From Magnetospirillum sp. XM-1 (GTDB lineage: Bacteria; Pseudomonadota; Alphaproteobacteria; Rhodospirillales; Magnetospirillaceae): a DNA stretch of 64,000 nucleotides. This document shows, piece after piece, positions 26,868 to 35,482 of the stretch. The notes beneath the pieces are model-generated. The model did no database searches. It was not told where the DNA came from and was given only the letters and a program-made list of their open reading frames with translations. The position numbers were made by a program, and so were the translations under genes. Position 1 is the first letter of the stretch. Every line of letters starts with the position of its first letter. The stretch spans positions 4,244,001 through 4,308,000 of the forward strand of contig NZ_LN997848.1 of assembly GCF_001511835.1 (NCBI RefSeq), written 5' to 3'.

Positions 26868-27419
26868 TCAGTCGTAATGGATCAGGCCGTGGCCCAGGGT
26901 GGGCGTGCGGCCGGCCAAGAGATCGGTGAGAAACTTCCAGATGGCGTCGCCCGAAGGCGGGCAGCCGGGCAGGAAGTAATCGATGCGCACCACTTCGTGC
27001 AGGGGATGCACCTCGTTGAGCAGCAAGGGGATTTCCGGATCGTTGGGGATGTGGACGCCGCGGCCCGGCTGGGCGTAGACGGCGGCCAGGATGTCCCTGA
27101 TATCGAGCGAATTGCGCTGGGCGGGCAGGCCGCCGTTGATGGCGCAGGCCCCCATGGCGATCAGGATCTTGCAGTTCTTCCTGAACTCGTGCAGCACATG
27201 GACGTTCTCGGCATTGCACACGCCGCCCTCGATGATGCCTAGGTCGCAATCGGGGCTGCAATGCTTGATGTCGGTGATGGGCGAGCGGTCGAATTCCACC
27301 AGTTCCACCAGATCGAGGATGCGCTCGTCGATGTCGAGGAACGACATGTGGCAGCCGAAACACCCGGCAAGGGACGTGGTGGCGACCTTGAGCTTGCGCT
27401 TTGGCAGGGGAGCGTTCAT
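26868..27419 (-). CDS. hoxY: NAD-linked [NiFe] hydrogenase small subunit
   Basis: 183 residues from ATG 27419, with AAGGAG eight bases upstream; a GTG one codon earlier is an alternative. It ligates the iron-sulfur cluster next to the NiFe site: LAGCFGCHMSFLDIDE (Cys20, Cys23), then MGACAINGG and FLPGCPPSGDAIW. No twin-arginine leader is present, as expected for a cytoplasmic enzyme. The hoxU stop overlaps its start region (TGATG). It docks with HoxH and passes electrons to HoxU/HoxF. Confidence 0.95.
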   Translation of the reverse strand: MNAPLPKRKLKVATTSLAGCFGCHMSFLDIDERILDLVELVEFDRSPITDIKHCSPDCDLGIIEGGVCNAENVHVLHEFRKNCKILIAMGACAINGGLPAQRNSLDIRDILAAVYAQPGRGVHIPNDPEIPLLLNEVHPLHEVVRIDYFLPGCPPSGDAIWKFLTDLLAGRTPTLGHGLIHYD

Positions 27420-28189
27420 CACACCTGCTCCTTCACCGGGGCATACTGCTCCGGGTTGTCGCTGATGGGGGCAATGTCGAAGCGGCGCTGGCCGTAGGGC
27501 ACCTCGAAGCCGTGGCGCTTGTGCAGGATCACGCCCACCGGGCAGACATTGGCCGCCTTGTCGGTGGCGGCGAAGTTGGTGTCACCCAGTTTGCCGCTCT
27601 CACTGTTGCAGATCAGGTGCTTGGTGTTGCCGCGGCCCGAGAGCGCGAAGACGTTCTTCTTGTCCACCTCGGCGCTGGCCCGCACGCACAGCTCGCACAG
27701 GATGCAGCGGTTGAAGTCCAGCAGGATGTCGGGGTGGCTGGCGTCAACCTCGCGCTTGGAGAAGTATTGCGGGAAGTGGGGGTCCATGACGCCCAGGTCA
27801 TAGGCCAGGCCCTGCAGCATGCACTTGCCGCTCTTCTCGCAAGACGGGCAGTAATGGTTGCCCTCGACCAGGAGCATCTGCACCAGGGTGCGGCGCAGAT
27901 CGAGGATTTCCGGCACCTCGCTTTCCACATGCTGGCCCGCCTGGGCAGGCGTGGTGCAAGACGCGGCGGCGCGGCCGGGGATCTTCACCGTCTGGCCGTC
28001 CTCGGTGGTGACGGTGCGCGAATCGATGCGCACGGTGCACAGCTTGCACGAGCCATGGGGCTTGAATTCCGGGTGGTAGCACAGATGCGGGATGAATTTG
28101 CCCGCGCTCAAGGCCGCCTGGATGATGGTCTGGCCTTCCTCGAAGGGGATTTCCTCTTCATCGAGGAAGAAGGTCTTGGGATCGCTCAT
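27419..28189 (-). CDS. hoxU: Hydrogenase diaphorase iron-sulfur subunit
   Basis: 256 residues, like the N-terminal part of complex I NuoG. The [2Fe-2S] ligands are in CYHPEFKPHGSCKLCTV and ASCTTP. A His/Cys cluster follows in NHYCPSCEKSGKCMLQ, and a four-Cys cluster in CILCELCVRAS, with a final Cys in NVCPVG. It wires HoxY to HoxF. The ATG overlaps the hoxF stop (ATGA). Length is usual for HoxU. Confidence 0.95.
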   Translation of the reverse strand: MSDPKTFFLDEEEIPFEEGQTIIQAALSAGKFIPHLCYHPEFKPHGSCKLCTVRIDSRTVTTEDGQTVKIPGRAAASCTTPAQAGQHVESEVPEILDLRRTLVQMLLVEGNHYCPSCEKSGKCMLQGLAYDLGVMDPHFPQYFSKREVDASHPDILLDFNRCILCELCVRASAEVDKKNVFALSGRGNTKHLICNSESGKLGDTNFAATDKAANVCPVGVILHKRHGFEVPYGQRRFDIAPISDNPEQYAPVKEQV

Positions 28190-30045
28190 GAGGGGTCTCC
28201 CGCCTTGGTGCCGAGGCCGGCCCGCGACTTTCTGTGGGCGATGTGGAAATGGGCGCCGGGATCGTCGCGTCCCGTCACCTCGCGCATCTTGGACAGCGCC
28301 TTGTCGAGATCAAAGGCCGGTTCGAAGTCGCGGACGTTGAGGCGAAGCTCGTAAGACGGCCGGAACTTCTGCAACGTGTCGGCGGCGCAATTGCCCGCCG
28401 TCTGGCCCAGGCCGCAATGGCTGGCGGTTTTCAGCGTGCGGATCACCCGCCAGATGTCGTTGATGTCGTACTCGCCGCCGTGGCCCTCGTCGATCTTGTC
28501 CATGGCGTTGGCGAGAAGCGTGGTGCCCACCCGGCACGGCGTGCAGAAGCCACAGCTTTCATGCTTGAAGAAGTGGGCGAAGTTGCGCGCCACCTGGAAC
28601 ATGTCCCTGGTGTTGTCGAACACCATGAACGAGCCGCCGGTGGGGATGTCCTCGAAGGCGATGCGCCGGCCGAACTCGTTGGGCGCGATGGTCAGACCCG
28701 AGGCGCCGGCGATCTGGCAGGCCTGGGTATCGCGCGCGCCGCAATCGGCCAGGATCTGGCTGACCTTGACGCCGTAGGGATACTCGTAGATGCCCGGCCG
28801 CTGGCAATCGCCCGAGATGGACAGGATCTTGGTGCCGGCCGATTTGGGCGTGCCGATGGATTTGTACCAGGCCGCCCCCTTGGCGGCGATCAGCGCCGCC
28901 GAGGCCAGGGTCTCCACGTTGTTGACCGCCGTGGGCTGGCCGAGATAGCCCGAGGTGACCGGGAAGGGCGGACGCTTACGCGGCACGCCGCGCTTGCCCT
29001 CCAGGCTTTCGAGCAAAGCCGTCTCCTCGCCGCAGACATAGGCGCCGGCGCCGAGATGAATCTCGATGTCGAAGTCGAAGCCGGTGCGGCCCAGGATGCT
29101 TTGCCCCAGCAGCTTGGCGGCGCGGCGCTTTTCCAGCACCGCGTTCAGGGGCTCCAGCAGGTAGCGGTATTCGCCCCTGAGATAGACGAAGCCCTTCTTC
29201 GCCCCGATGACGTAGCCCGAGACGGTCATGCCCTCGAACACCATGTCGGCGTAGGACGACAGCAGGACGCGGTCCTTGAAGGTGCCGGGCTCGCCCTCGT
29301 CGGCGTTGCACACCACGTAATGGGCGGGATTGGCCCCCGACCCGACGGCGCTACGGCAGAAGTCCCATTTCTGCCCCGTCGAGAAACCGGCGCCGCCCCG
29401 GCCCCTGAGGCCGGATTCCTTGACGGCGTCCAGCACCTCCTGCGGGCTTTTGAGCGCCCGAAGCGCGTCGCCCGGCTGGAAGTCGGCGCCCAGCAGGGCG
29501 TCCTTGCGCTGAATGTTGTCGTCCACCTTGAAGAACTCGGCCGGCCATTCGGCCAGCGGCGTCTTGTGGCGGATCAGCTCGACCATCTGGTCGACCCGCT
29601 GCGGCGTCATGCGGGTGACGGGGCGGTAGTTGACCAGCAGGGCCGGCCCCTGGTCGGAAAGACCGGTACACGACGTGGTGTCCACGCTGACCAGCCCGTC
29701 TTCGGAGACGCGGCCGGGCTTCAGCCACAGCTTCTTGCACATGCGCGCCATCAAATCGGCGTTGCCGGCCATGCGGTCGGTGATGTTGTCGCTCCACAGC
29801 ACGCGATAGCGGCCCTGGGGCTGGTCGTGGAAGAAATGGTAGAAGCCGGCGACCCCTTCGACCCGGGCGCGGGGCAATCCGGTGCCCTCGGCCACCCTGG
29901 TCAGGATGTCGGGCGACAGCCACTCGCTCTCTTCCTGAATCTCGCGCAGAATCTGCATCAGCCGGGTCCCGTCGGACCCGTGGCGGGCAAGAACCGCCGC
30001 CACCACGGCGCCGCTGCCGGAACCGCTGGAATTGCCTTTGGGCAT
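28186..30045 (-). CDS. hoxF: Hydrogenase diaphorase flavoprotein subunit
   Basis: 619 residues from ATG 30045 with GGGGAGAGG upstream; the in-frame extension to 30171 lacks a ribosome site. The N-terminal NuoE-like domain (about 25-170) contains GVAGFYHFFHDQPQGRY and DTTSCTGLSDQGP. The NuoF-like part binds FMN and NADH (GLRGRGGAGFSTGQKW, ADEGEPGTFKDR, GAYVCGEETALLESLEG). A [4Fe-4S] site follows (SCGFCTPCRVGTTL). It exchanges electrons with NAD+. First gene of the operon; its promoter must lie in the 246 bases shared with the divergent GNAT gene. Confidence 0.95.
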   Translation of the reverse strand: MPKGNSSGSGSGAVVAAVLARHGSDGTRLMQILREIQEESEWLSPDILTRVAEGTGLPRARVEGVAGFYHFFHDQPQGRYRVLWSDNITDRMAGNADLMARMCKKLWLKPGRVSEDGLVSVDTTSCTGLSDQGPALLVNYRPVTRMTPQRVDQMVELIRHKTPLAEWPAEFFKVDDNIQRKDALLGADFQPGDALRALKSPQEVLDAVKESGLRGRGGAGFSTGQKWDFCRSAVGSGANPAHYVVCNADEGEPGTFKDRVLLSSYADMVFEGMTVSGYVIGAKKGFVYLRGEYRYLLEPLNAVLEKRRAAKLLGQSILGRTGFDFDIEIHLGAGAYVCGEETALLESLEGKRGVPRKRPPFPVTSGYLGQPTAVNNVETLASAALIAAKGAAWYKSIGTPKSAGTKILSISGDCQRPGIYEYPYGVKVSQILADCGARDTQACQIAGASGLTIAPNEFGRRIAFEDIPTGGSFMVFDNTRDMFQVARNFAHFFKHESCGFCTPCRVGTTLLANAMDKIDEGHGGEYDINDIWRVIRTLKTASHCGLGQTAGNCAADTLQKFRPSYELRLNVRDFEPAFDLDKALSKMREVTGRDDPGAHFHIAHRKSRAGLGTKAGDPS

Positions 30046-30291
30046 TCGACCTCTCCCCACCCTGCACGCGGCCTCGGCCACGGTCTTGAACGATGGCGCG
30101 CCCCCTGTTGGCCGGGGACTGAGAAAAAAGCCTACACCCGGCAAGGGCTTCCGCCAACCCGCCCCGTGCATCCGGCCGGCATGGCAGCGACGATCCTTTT
30201 GCGTGGCAGCAAAGGCATCATCTCAGAAACGGCATTGTAATCGTCCACCTCGTGCAGTAGAACGGTATGACCAGTACTGGAGACGGTCTTG

Positions 30292-30795
30292 ATGGCAAAT
30301 CCCCAATCGAAGCAATCAGAAAGAAAATGTGCTGTCCGCCTCGCCAAGGCGACGGACATACCGCAAGTGATTGCTATCGATACCGAGAATACTGGTTTAT
30401 CGAAGGCCGAGTATTGGGAAGATTTGTTCGAGCGCTACAATAATCGCTCGACTGATATGGATGACGATACCCAGCCTAAATCCGTAAAACGGTACCGATT
30501 TTTCTTGGTGGCCTGTGACGGTGATACCGTTCTTGGATTCATCATCGGAGAAGTGCGCGCCTGGGAGTTCGGTTCGCCTCCCTGCGGCTGGATTTTCGCC
30601 GTGGGCGTGCGCAACAATATTCGCCAGGGCGGCGTCGGCCACGTTCTGCTCGATGCGCTGAACGACCGCTTCCGCAAGGCCGGCGTCAACAAGGTGCGCA
30701 CCATGCTGGCCCGCGACGACACCCTGATCATGAGCTTCTTCCGCAGCCAGGGCATGATGGCCGGCCCCTTCATCCAGTTCGAGAAGGATCTCTGA
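30292..30795 (+). CDS. GNAT family N-acetyltransferase
   Basis: 167 residues from ATG 30292; the TTG one codon before is less likely. It has the GNAT core: AVRLAKATDIPQVIAID at the start, a central strand FFLVACDGDTVLGFIIGEV, and the acetyl-CoA loop VRNNIRQGGVGHVLLDAL. Its first 250 bases are less GC-rich than the neighbours, which hints at a different history or a strong selection on the 5' part. The stop overlaps the ATG of an Rrf2 regulator gene (TGATG), so the pair is co-translated. It diverges from hoxF. Substrate unknown. Confidence 0.88.
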   Translation: MANPQSKQSERKCAVRLAKATDIPQVIAIDTENTGLSKAEYWEDLFERYNNRSTDMDDDTQPKSVKRYRFFLVACDGDTVLGFIIGEVRAWEFGSPPCGWIFAVGVRNNIRQGGVGHVLLDALNDRFRKAGVNKVRTMLARDDTLIMSFFRSQGMMAGPFIQFEKDL

Positions 30796-31205
30796 TGAAG
30801 CTCCAGAAAGCCACGCGCTGCGCGCTGTTCGCCATCCTGGAGCTGGCCTCGGGCCAGGACCGCCAGCTTTCAGCCAACGAGATCGCCGAGAAATACGGCA
30901 TCTCCACCAACCATCTGGCCAAGGTGCTGCGCTCGCTGGGCCGGGTCGGACTGGTCGAGGCGGTGCGGGGCGCCGGCGGCGGCTACCGCTTTTCCGGCAA
31001 CCGGCGGCGCACCACCCTTCTCGACATCATCCAGCTGTTCGAGACCATCGACCCTATCCGCCACGGCGAGCGGGAAGACGGCGACGACACCGCCGAGGGC
31101 AAGGGCCTGTGCCAGGTGCTGATGGAAATCGAGGACACGGCGCGCGCCACCTTCGCCTCCATCACGCTGGACACCATGCTGAAGCTGGTGGAAAAGAACC
31201 GGTAA
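30795..31205 (+). CDS. Rrf2 family transcriptional regulator
   Basis: 136 residues. The winged helix starts MKLQKATRCALFAILELASG, with a recognition helix ISTNHLAKVLRSLGRVGLVEAVRGAGGGYRF, the usual Rrf2 pattern. The three-cysteine [2Fe-2S] loop of IscR/NsrR is missing; only Cys9 and one Cys near 107 remain. It therefore probably does not carry the normal cluster. The divergent position beside hoxF makes hydrogenase control a reasonable guess, but direct evidence is absent. It is followed by several hairpins. Confidence 0.88.
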   Translation: MKLQKATRCALFAILELASGQDRQLSANEIAEKYGISTNHLAKVLRSLGRVGLVEAVRGAGGGYRFSGNRRRTTLLDIIQLFETIDPIRHGEREDGDDTAEGKGLCQVLMEIEDTARATFASITLDTMLKLVEKNR

Positions 31206-31220
31206 GGGTTTTGCCGCTTC

Positions 31221-31351
31221 GCGGGCGGGCCATGGCCCGCACCCATTTGGAGGCGATGCCTCCAAGCCTCCTTTTCCTTTGAAAATCAAATCACCTGGAG
31301 GGTTCGGGAGGCCGCGCCTCCCAATGGGGGGATCGGGGGCAAACGCCCCCG
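31221..31351. repeat. Intergenic hairpin cluster between Rrf2 gene and tex
   Basis: Perfect or near-perfect stems are packed into 130 bases: GCGGGC..GCCCGC near 31221-31240, TTGGAGGC-gat-GCCTCCAA (31247-31265), GGGAGGC-cgc-GCCTCCC (31306-31322) and CGGGGGC-aaac-GCCCCCG (31334-31351). The second is followed by CCTTTTCCTTT and may terminate the Rrf2 transcript. The last one can act for tex on the other strand. Confidence 0.6.
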
Positions 31352-31369
31352 AAGCTGCCCCTCCCCGCC

Positions 31370-33724
31370 CTATCGCTTCTGCTTGGCCTTGGCGAAGGCG
31401 GCGGCGAAGGCCCCACCGCCCTCATCCGGCTTGGGCGCCTGCTGGCGGGGAGCCTGGGGCGCCGGGCGGCGATCATCGCGGCGGGGCTCGTCCCGGCGGG
31501 CCGGCGCGGGCTGGGCGTCCATACGCATGGACAGCGCGATGCGTTGGCGCTTCATGTCCACCTCCAGCACCTTAACCTTGACCAGATCGCCGGGCTTGAC
31601 CACCTCGTGCGGGTCCTTCACGAAGCGGTCGGCCAGCACCGAGATGTGGACCAGGCCGTCCTGGTGGACGCCGATGTCGACGAAGGCGCCGAAATTGGTG
31701 ACGTTGGTCACCACGCCTTCCAGGATCATGCCGGGCTTGAGGTCATTCAAGGTCTCGACGCCTTCCTTGAAGGCAGCGGTCTTGAATTCGGGGCGCGGAT
31801 CACGGCCGGGCTTTTCCAGTTCCTTGAGGATGTCCTTCACCGTCGGCTCGCCGAACTGCTCGTCGGTGAAATCCTTGGGGTCCAGCGAGCGGATGAAGGC
31901 CGAATCGCCCATCAGCTTCTTCACGTCGCGGCCGGTGGCGCGGCAGATGCGCTCCACCACCGGATAGGCCTCGGGATGGACGGCCGAGGCGTCCAGCGGA
32001 TTGACCCCGCCGACGACGCGCATGAAGCCGGCCGCCTGCTCGAAGGCCTTGGCGCCCAGGCGCTCCACCTGCTTCAGGGCCTCGCGACTGGCGAAGGGGC
32101 CGAAGCGGTCGCGGAACTCGACCACATTGCGGGCCACGGTGGGGCTCAGGCCCGCGACGCGGGCCAGCAGCGGAGCGGAAGCGGTGTTGACCTCGACGCC
32201 CACCGCGTTGACGCAGTCTTCCACCACGGCATCCAGCGAACGGCCCAGCTTCACCTGATCCACGTCGTGCTGGTACTGGCCGACGCCGATGGCCTTGGGG
32301 TCGATCTTGACCAGCTCGGCCAGGGGGTCCTGCAGGCGCCGGGCGATGGACACCGCGCCGCGCAAGCTGACGTCCAGATCGGGGAATTCCTTGGCCGCCA
32401 GTTCGGAGGCCGAATAGACCGAGGCGCCGGCCTCGCTGACCACCAGCTTTTCCAGCTTGAGGTCGGGGTGGCGCTTCATCAGGTCGATGACCAGCCGGTC
32501 GGTTTCGCGCGACGCGGTGCCGTTGCCGATGGCGATCAGCCTGATGCCGTGCTTGCGCACCAGCTGGCCCAGGGTGGCCAGCGAGCCCTGCCAGTCGTTC
32601 CTGGGCTGATGGGGATAGATGGTGGCCGTCTCCACCACCTTGCCGGTGGCGTCGGTCACCGCCACCTTGACGCCGGTGCGGATGCCGGGATCGAGGCCGA
32701 TGCAGTTCCTGGCCCCGGCGGGGGCCTGAAGCAGCAGGGCGCGCAGGTTGCGGGCGAAGACGTTGATGGCCTCTGCTTCCGCCGCCTCGCGCAGGCGGCC
32801 CATCAATTCTAACTCCAAATGCAGATGAATCTTGATGCGCCAGGCCCAGCGCACCGTTTCGGCCAGCCACTGATCGGCCGGGCGCTTGAGATCGCGGATG
32901 GCGAAACGCCGGGCGATGCGCGCCTCGAATTCGCCAGGGCCTTGAGAAACCTGGCCTTCGGGACGGGCGGCCTCGTCGGGCGTCAGAAGTTTCAGATTGA
33001 GAACGTTTTCGTTGCGCCCCCGGAACAGCGCCAGGGCGCGGTGGGACGGAATGGCCTTGATGGCCTCGCGGTAGTCGAAATAGTCCGAGAACTTGGCCCC
33101 GGCTTCCGCCTTGCCCTCGGCCAGGGTCGAGACCAGCACGCCGCCGTCCCACAGGGCGTCGCGCAAGTTGCCCAGCAGCTCGGCGTCCTCGGCGAAGCGC
33201 TCCATCAGGATCTGGCGCGCCCCGTCCAGGGCGGCCTTGACGTCGGCGATGCCCTTCTCCGCATCCACATAGTCGGCGGCGGCCGTCTCGGGCGTCAGGG
33301 ACGGATCGCCCAGCAGCGCGTCGGCCAGGGGCTCCAGCCCCGCCTCGCGGGCGATCTGCGCCTTGGTACGGCGCTTAGGCTTGTAGGGCAGGTACAGGTC
33401 TTCCAGACGGGCCTTGCTGTCGGCCTCCTCGATCTGGCCCCGCAATTCGGGCGTCAGCTTGTCCTGCTCCTCGATGGAGCGAAGGATGGCGGCGCGGCGG
33501 TCTTCCAGCTCGCGCAGATAGCCCAGGCGCTCTTCCAGATTACGCAGCTGGGTGTCGTCCAGCCCGCCGGTGGCTTCCTTGCGGTAGCGGGCGATGAACG
33601 GCACCGTGGCGCCTTCGTCCAGCATCTCCACCGTGGTGGCCACCTGCGAGGCCTGCACCCCCAATTCACGGGCGATGCGGTTGGTGATGGCGGCCAGGGT
33701 GGCGACGGGAAGAGTGCTGGTCAT
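31370..33724 (-). CDS. tex: Tex-family RNA-binding transcription accessory protein
   Basis: 784 residues. The Tex N-terminal helices contain [22 protein letters not shown]. The YqgF-like domain opens [16 protein letters not shown]. Helix-hairpin-helix segments follow ([22 protein letters not shown]). The S1 RNA-binding domain (about 650-720) reads [26 protein letters not shown] disordered Pro/Arg-rich tail ends the protein. Tex proteins affect transcription and RNA stability. It is transcribed alone, and its stop lies beside the hairpin cluster. Confidence 0.95.
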   Translation of the reverse strand: MTSTLPVATLAAITNRIARELGVQASQVATTVEMLDEGATVPFIARYRKEATGGLDDTQLRNLEERLGYLRELEDRRAAILRSIEEQDKLTPELRGQIEEADSKARLEDLYLPYKPKRRTKAQIAREAGLEPLADALLGDPSLTPETAAADYVDAEKGIADVKAALDGARQILMERFAEDAELLGNLRDALWDGGVLVSTLAEGKAEAGAKFSDYFDYREAIKAIPSHRALALFRGRNENVLNLKLLTPDEAARPEGQVSQGPGEFEARIARRFAIRDLKRPADQWLAETVRWAWRIKIHLHLELELMGRLREAAEAEAINVFARNLRALLLQAPAGARNCIGLDPGIRTGVKVAVTDATGKVVETATIYPHQPRNDWQGSLATLGQLVRKHGIRLIAIGNGTASRETDRLVIDLMKRHPDLKLEKLVVSEAGASVYSASELAAKEFPDLDVSLRGAVSIARRLQDPLAELVKIDPKAIGVGQYQHDVDQVKLGRSLDAVVEDCVNAVGVEVNTASAPLLARVAGLSPTVARNVVEFRDRFGPFASREALKQVERLGAKAFEQAAGFMRVVGGVNPLDASAVHPEAYPVVERICRATGRDVKKLMGDSAFIRSLDPKDFTDEQFGEPTVKDILKELEKPGRDPRPEFKTAAFKEGVETLNDLKPGMILEGVVTNVTNFGAFVDIGVHQDGLVHISVLADRFVKDPHEVVKPGDLVKVKVLEVDMKRQRIALSMRMDAQPAPARRDEPRRDDRRPAPQAPRQQAPKPDEGGGAFAAAFAKAKQKR

Positions 33725-33982
33725 GCTCGCTCGCGCTCAGTGACGACGGGAAGGTGGGGTTTAGCCAAAAACGCCGCCCGTGTCACGGCCCCAGATGTCC
33801 GGCAACCCCTGCGGGACGCCGGGGCCGGCACGGATGCCGCTTGCGAGACCTAGGTGACGATTCTTGACGCCAAGATGAACAAGTGTGAGGAGAAAAAACA
33901 AGTTGTTTCAAGCGTTTGACTCAGCCCGGGCCACTCCTTATCTCTTGTGGATGGCGACGTGACGTCTTAGGCGGAGGACCTC

Positions 33983-34411
33983 ATGTTTCTCTGGAACATG
34001 GCCCTGGAGACGGGCATTCCCGAAGTGGATCAGGGCCGCAAGCGCCTGTTGGGCGCCATGGCCGATTTCTTCCAGGGCATGGACGACCCCGCCCTCAATC
34101 AGTACATCCTGGCGGGCCATACCGGCGCCATCTTCAACGCCATGAAGGCGGCCTTCGCCGCCGAGGATTCCTTCCTCCAGGCCCATGGCGGAGAGGGGGG
34201 CGAACGGCACCAGATGAACCATGCCGCCCTGATGGCGGCCTTCGTCGACCTGTGCCGCAAGCTGATCCCCAAGATCAAAAATCACAAGCAGGCCCAGCAA
34301 TGCTGCCTGGAGATCTACCAGATGGTGGACGAGGTGCTGTTCCACCACGTCACTAGGGAAGTGGCGGCCTATCGCGATCTGGCGCGGATGCAGGTCAAGA
34401 AGGCGGGTTAG
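33983..34411 (+). CDS. Hemerythrin-like protein with missing iron ligands
   Basis: 142 residues. It opens FLWNMALETGIPEVDQGRKRL, matching bacterial hemerythrins, which usually read GI..ID.QH.RL. By-eye alignment puts Arg19 where the first iron-ligating His belongs and Ala57 where the next one belongs. Glu61, His76 and His80 (HQMNH) and His121/122 remain, and the usual last Asp is not at its place. A normal diiron, oxygen-binding site is therefore unlikely. The ATG has GGAGG upstream. The 258 bases before it (33725-33982) show nothing recognisable. It converges on a PilZ gene four bases away. Confidence 0.8.
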   Translation: MFLWNMALETGIPEVDQGRKRLLGAMADFFQGMDDPALNQYILAGHTGAIFNAMKAAFAAEDSFLQAHGGEGGERHQMNHAALMAAFVDLCRKLIPKIKNHKQAQQCCLEIYQMVDEVLFHHVTREVAAYRDLARMQVKKAG

Positions 34412-34415
34412 GCGG

Positions 34416-34874
34416 CTAGTCTTCCGCCTCGACCATCCTGCGGATGGCGGCCGCCATTTCGGCCTCCTGACGGGCTTCGGCCTCGGCCCGGCTTTCGATA
34501 TGGGCCCTGGGCGTGGAAACGCCTTCGGGCTCCCTCAGCACCTCGAGACGGAAACGGCCGCCCAACAGCCGCGAGACCTCGTCCAGGGACAGGGGCTGCT
34601 GGAACCGGCACCCCGCCAGATCGCCGTTCGCCCACATCACCGTGGCCGGCATGACCGATTCCTCGTCCCGGATGACGATGTCGCAGGGAACGGGCAGAAG
34701 CGCCGCCATGGCCATGTCCGGCTCGTCGAAACGCAGCTTGCAGCCGCCGCGGGAAGCATCGGCCAGGACCGCGCGGCTTTCCTTGCCGGCAAAGAGGCAA
34801 ACGCACTCCGCGCTGCTGCGCAGGCGGGTAAATTCGCGCCGGTTGACATGCTCAAGCTGGTCCTCGGAAGACAT
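34416..34874 (-). CDS. PilZ-domain cyclic di-GMP-binding protein
   Basis: 152 residues. The PilZ motifs are NRREFTRLR (RxxxR, Arg13-Arg17) and DASRGGCKLRF (D/NxSxxG, about 39-44), so c-di-GMP binding is expected. A Glu/Ala-rich helix extends the C-terminus. It is a paralogue of the next upstream gene: both contain DASRGG.KLRF, P.DMVI or PCDIVI, and VMWA..GLAGCRF-like blocks. No catalytic or DNA-binding domain is present, so it acts by binding a partner. Confidence 0.88.
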   Translation of the reverse strand: MSSEDQLEHVNRREFTRLRSSAECVCLFAGKESRAVLADASRGGCKLRFDEPDMAMAALLPVPCDIVIRDEESVMPATVMWANGDLAGCRFQQPLSLDEVSRLLGGRFRLEVLREPEGVSTPRAHIESRAEAEARQEAEMAAAIRRMVEAED

Positions 34875-34957
34875 GACCAAGCCTCGAAAGCGTTTCACCG
34901 CCTTCCATACTATGTCACGCCATTGACAATTGACAGCCCGGAACAGGCGCCCAGGGG

Positions 34958-35362
34958 TCACGCCTGAGGGGATGCTTCCGGCCCGGCTTCGGGCTTCACC
35001 GGCGGCACCAGCTGCAGGCGGAAATGGCCGGTCATCATGCGCACCACGTCGTCCAGCGACAGGTGCTGATAAAAACGGCAGCCGGCCAGACCGTTGCTGG
35101 CCCACATGATGGTGGCATGCATCTTGGAGAACTGGTCGACGATGACCATGTCGCGCGGCAAGGGCATCATGGCCGCCATGGCGGTCTCGGCCTGTTCGAA
35201 GCGCAGCTTGAACCCGCCCCGAGACGCGTCCAGCAGATAGACGCGGCTTTCCATGCCGTCCAGCACGAAGGTGCATTCGGTGCCGCATTGCTGCCTGGAA
35301 AACTGGCGCTTGTTGTCGGTGGCCATGCCATTGTCGGGTGCCAAGGCGTCTCTCCCCGCCAT
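34958..35362 (-). CDS. PilZ-domain cyclic di-GMP-binding protein, second copy
   Basis: 134 residues from ATG 35362; an internal ATG at 35326 (MATDNKRQFSR) is also possible. The motifs KRQFSRQQ (RxxxR) and DASRGGFKLRF are intact. IMWASNGLAGCRFYQHLSLDDVVRMM aligns well with the neighbouring PilZ gene, indicating a tandem duplication that has since diverged. It lies 83 bases upstream of its paralogue on the same strand. Possible partners include motility, polysaccharide or adhesin systems. Confidence 0.86.
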   Translation of the reverse strand: MAGRDALAPDNGMATDNKRQFSRQQCGTECTFVLDGMESRVYLLDASRGGFKLRFEQAETAMAAMMPLPRDMVIVDQFSKMHATIMWASNGLAGCRFYQHLSLDDVVRMMTGHFRLQLVPPVKPEAGPEASPQA

Positions 35363-35429
35363 ACCTCATAATCCGATAATAATATGGCCTAGAGGTTAAG
35401 AAGTTTCCAGCCCCTCCCGAAAAGCAAGA

Positions 35430-35465
35430 CCCCCGGCCCCTTCCGCTGGGGAAGGGAACCGGGGG
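35430..35465 (-). terminator. Terminator of the outer-membrane protein gene
   Basis: A long stem pairs CCCCCGGCCCCTTCC (35430-35444) with GGGGAAGGG..CCGGGGG (35448-35465), 17 bases after the beta-barrel gene stop on the minus strand. TCTTGCTTTT follows. Confidence 0.75.
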
Positions 35466-35482
35466 CCTTGTCGACGCAGATC

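Noticed and set aside
30046..30291. Possible sigma-54 promoter before hoxF (minus-strand TTGGCGGAAGCCCTTGCC)
   Set aside because: GG and GC are separated by 11 bases rather than the required 10, so it does not fit the strict spacing.
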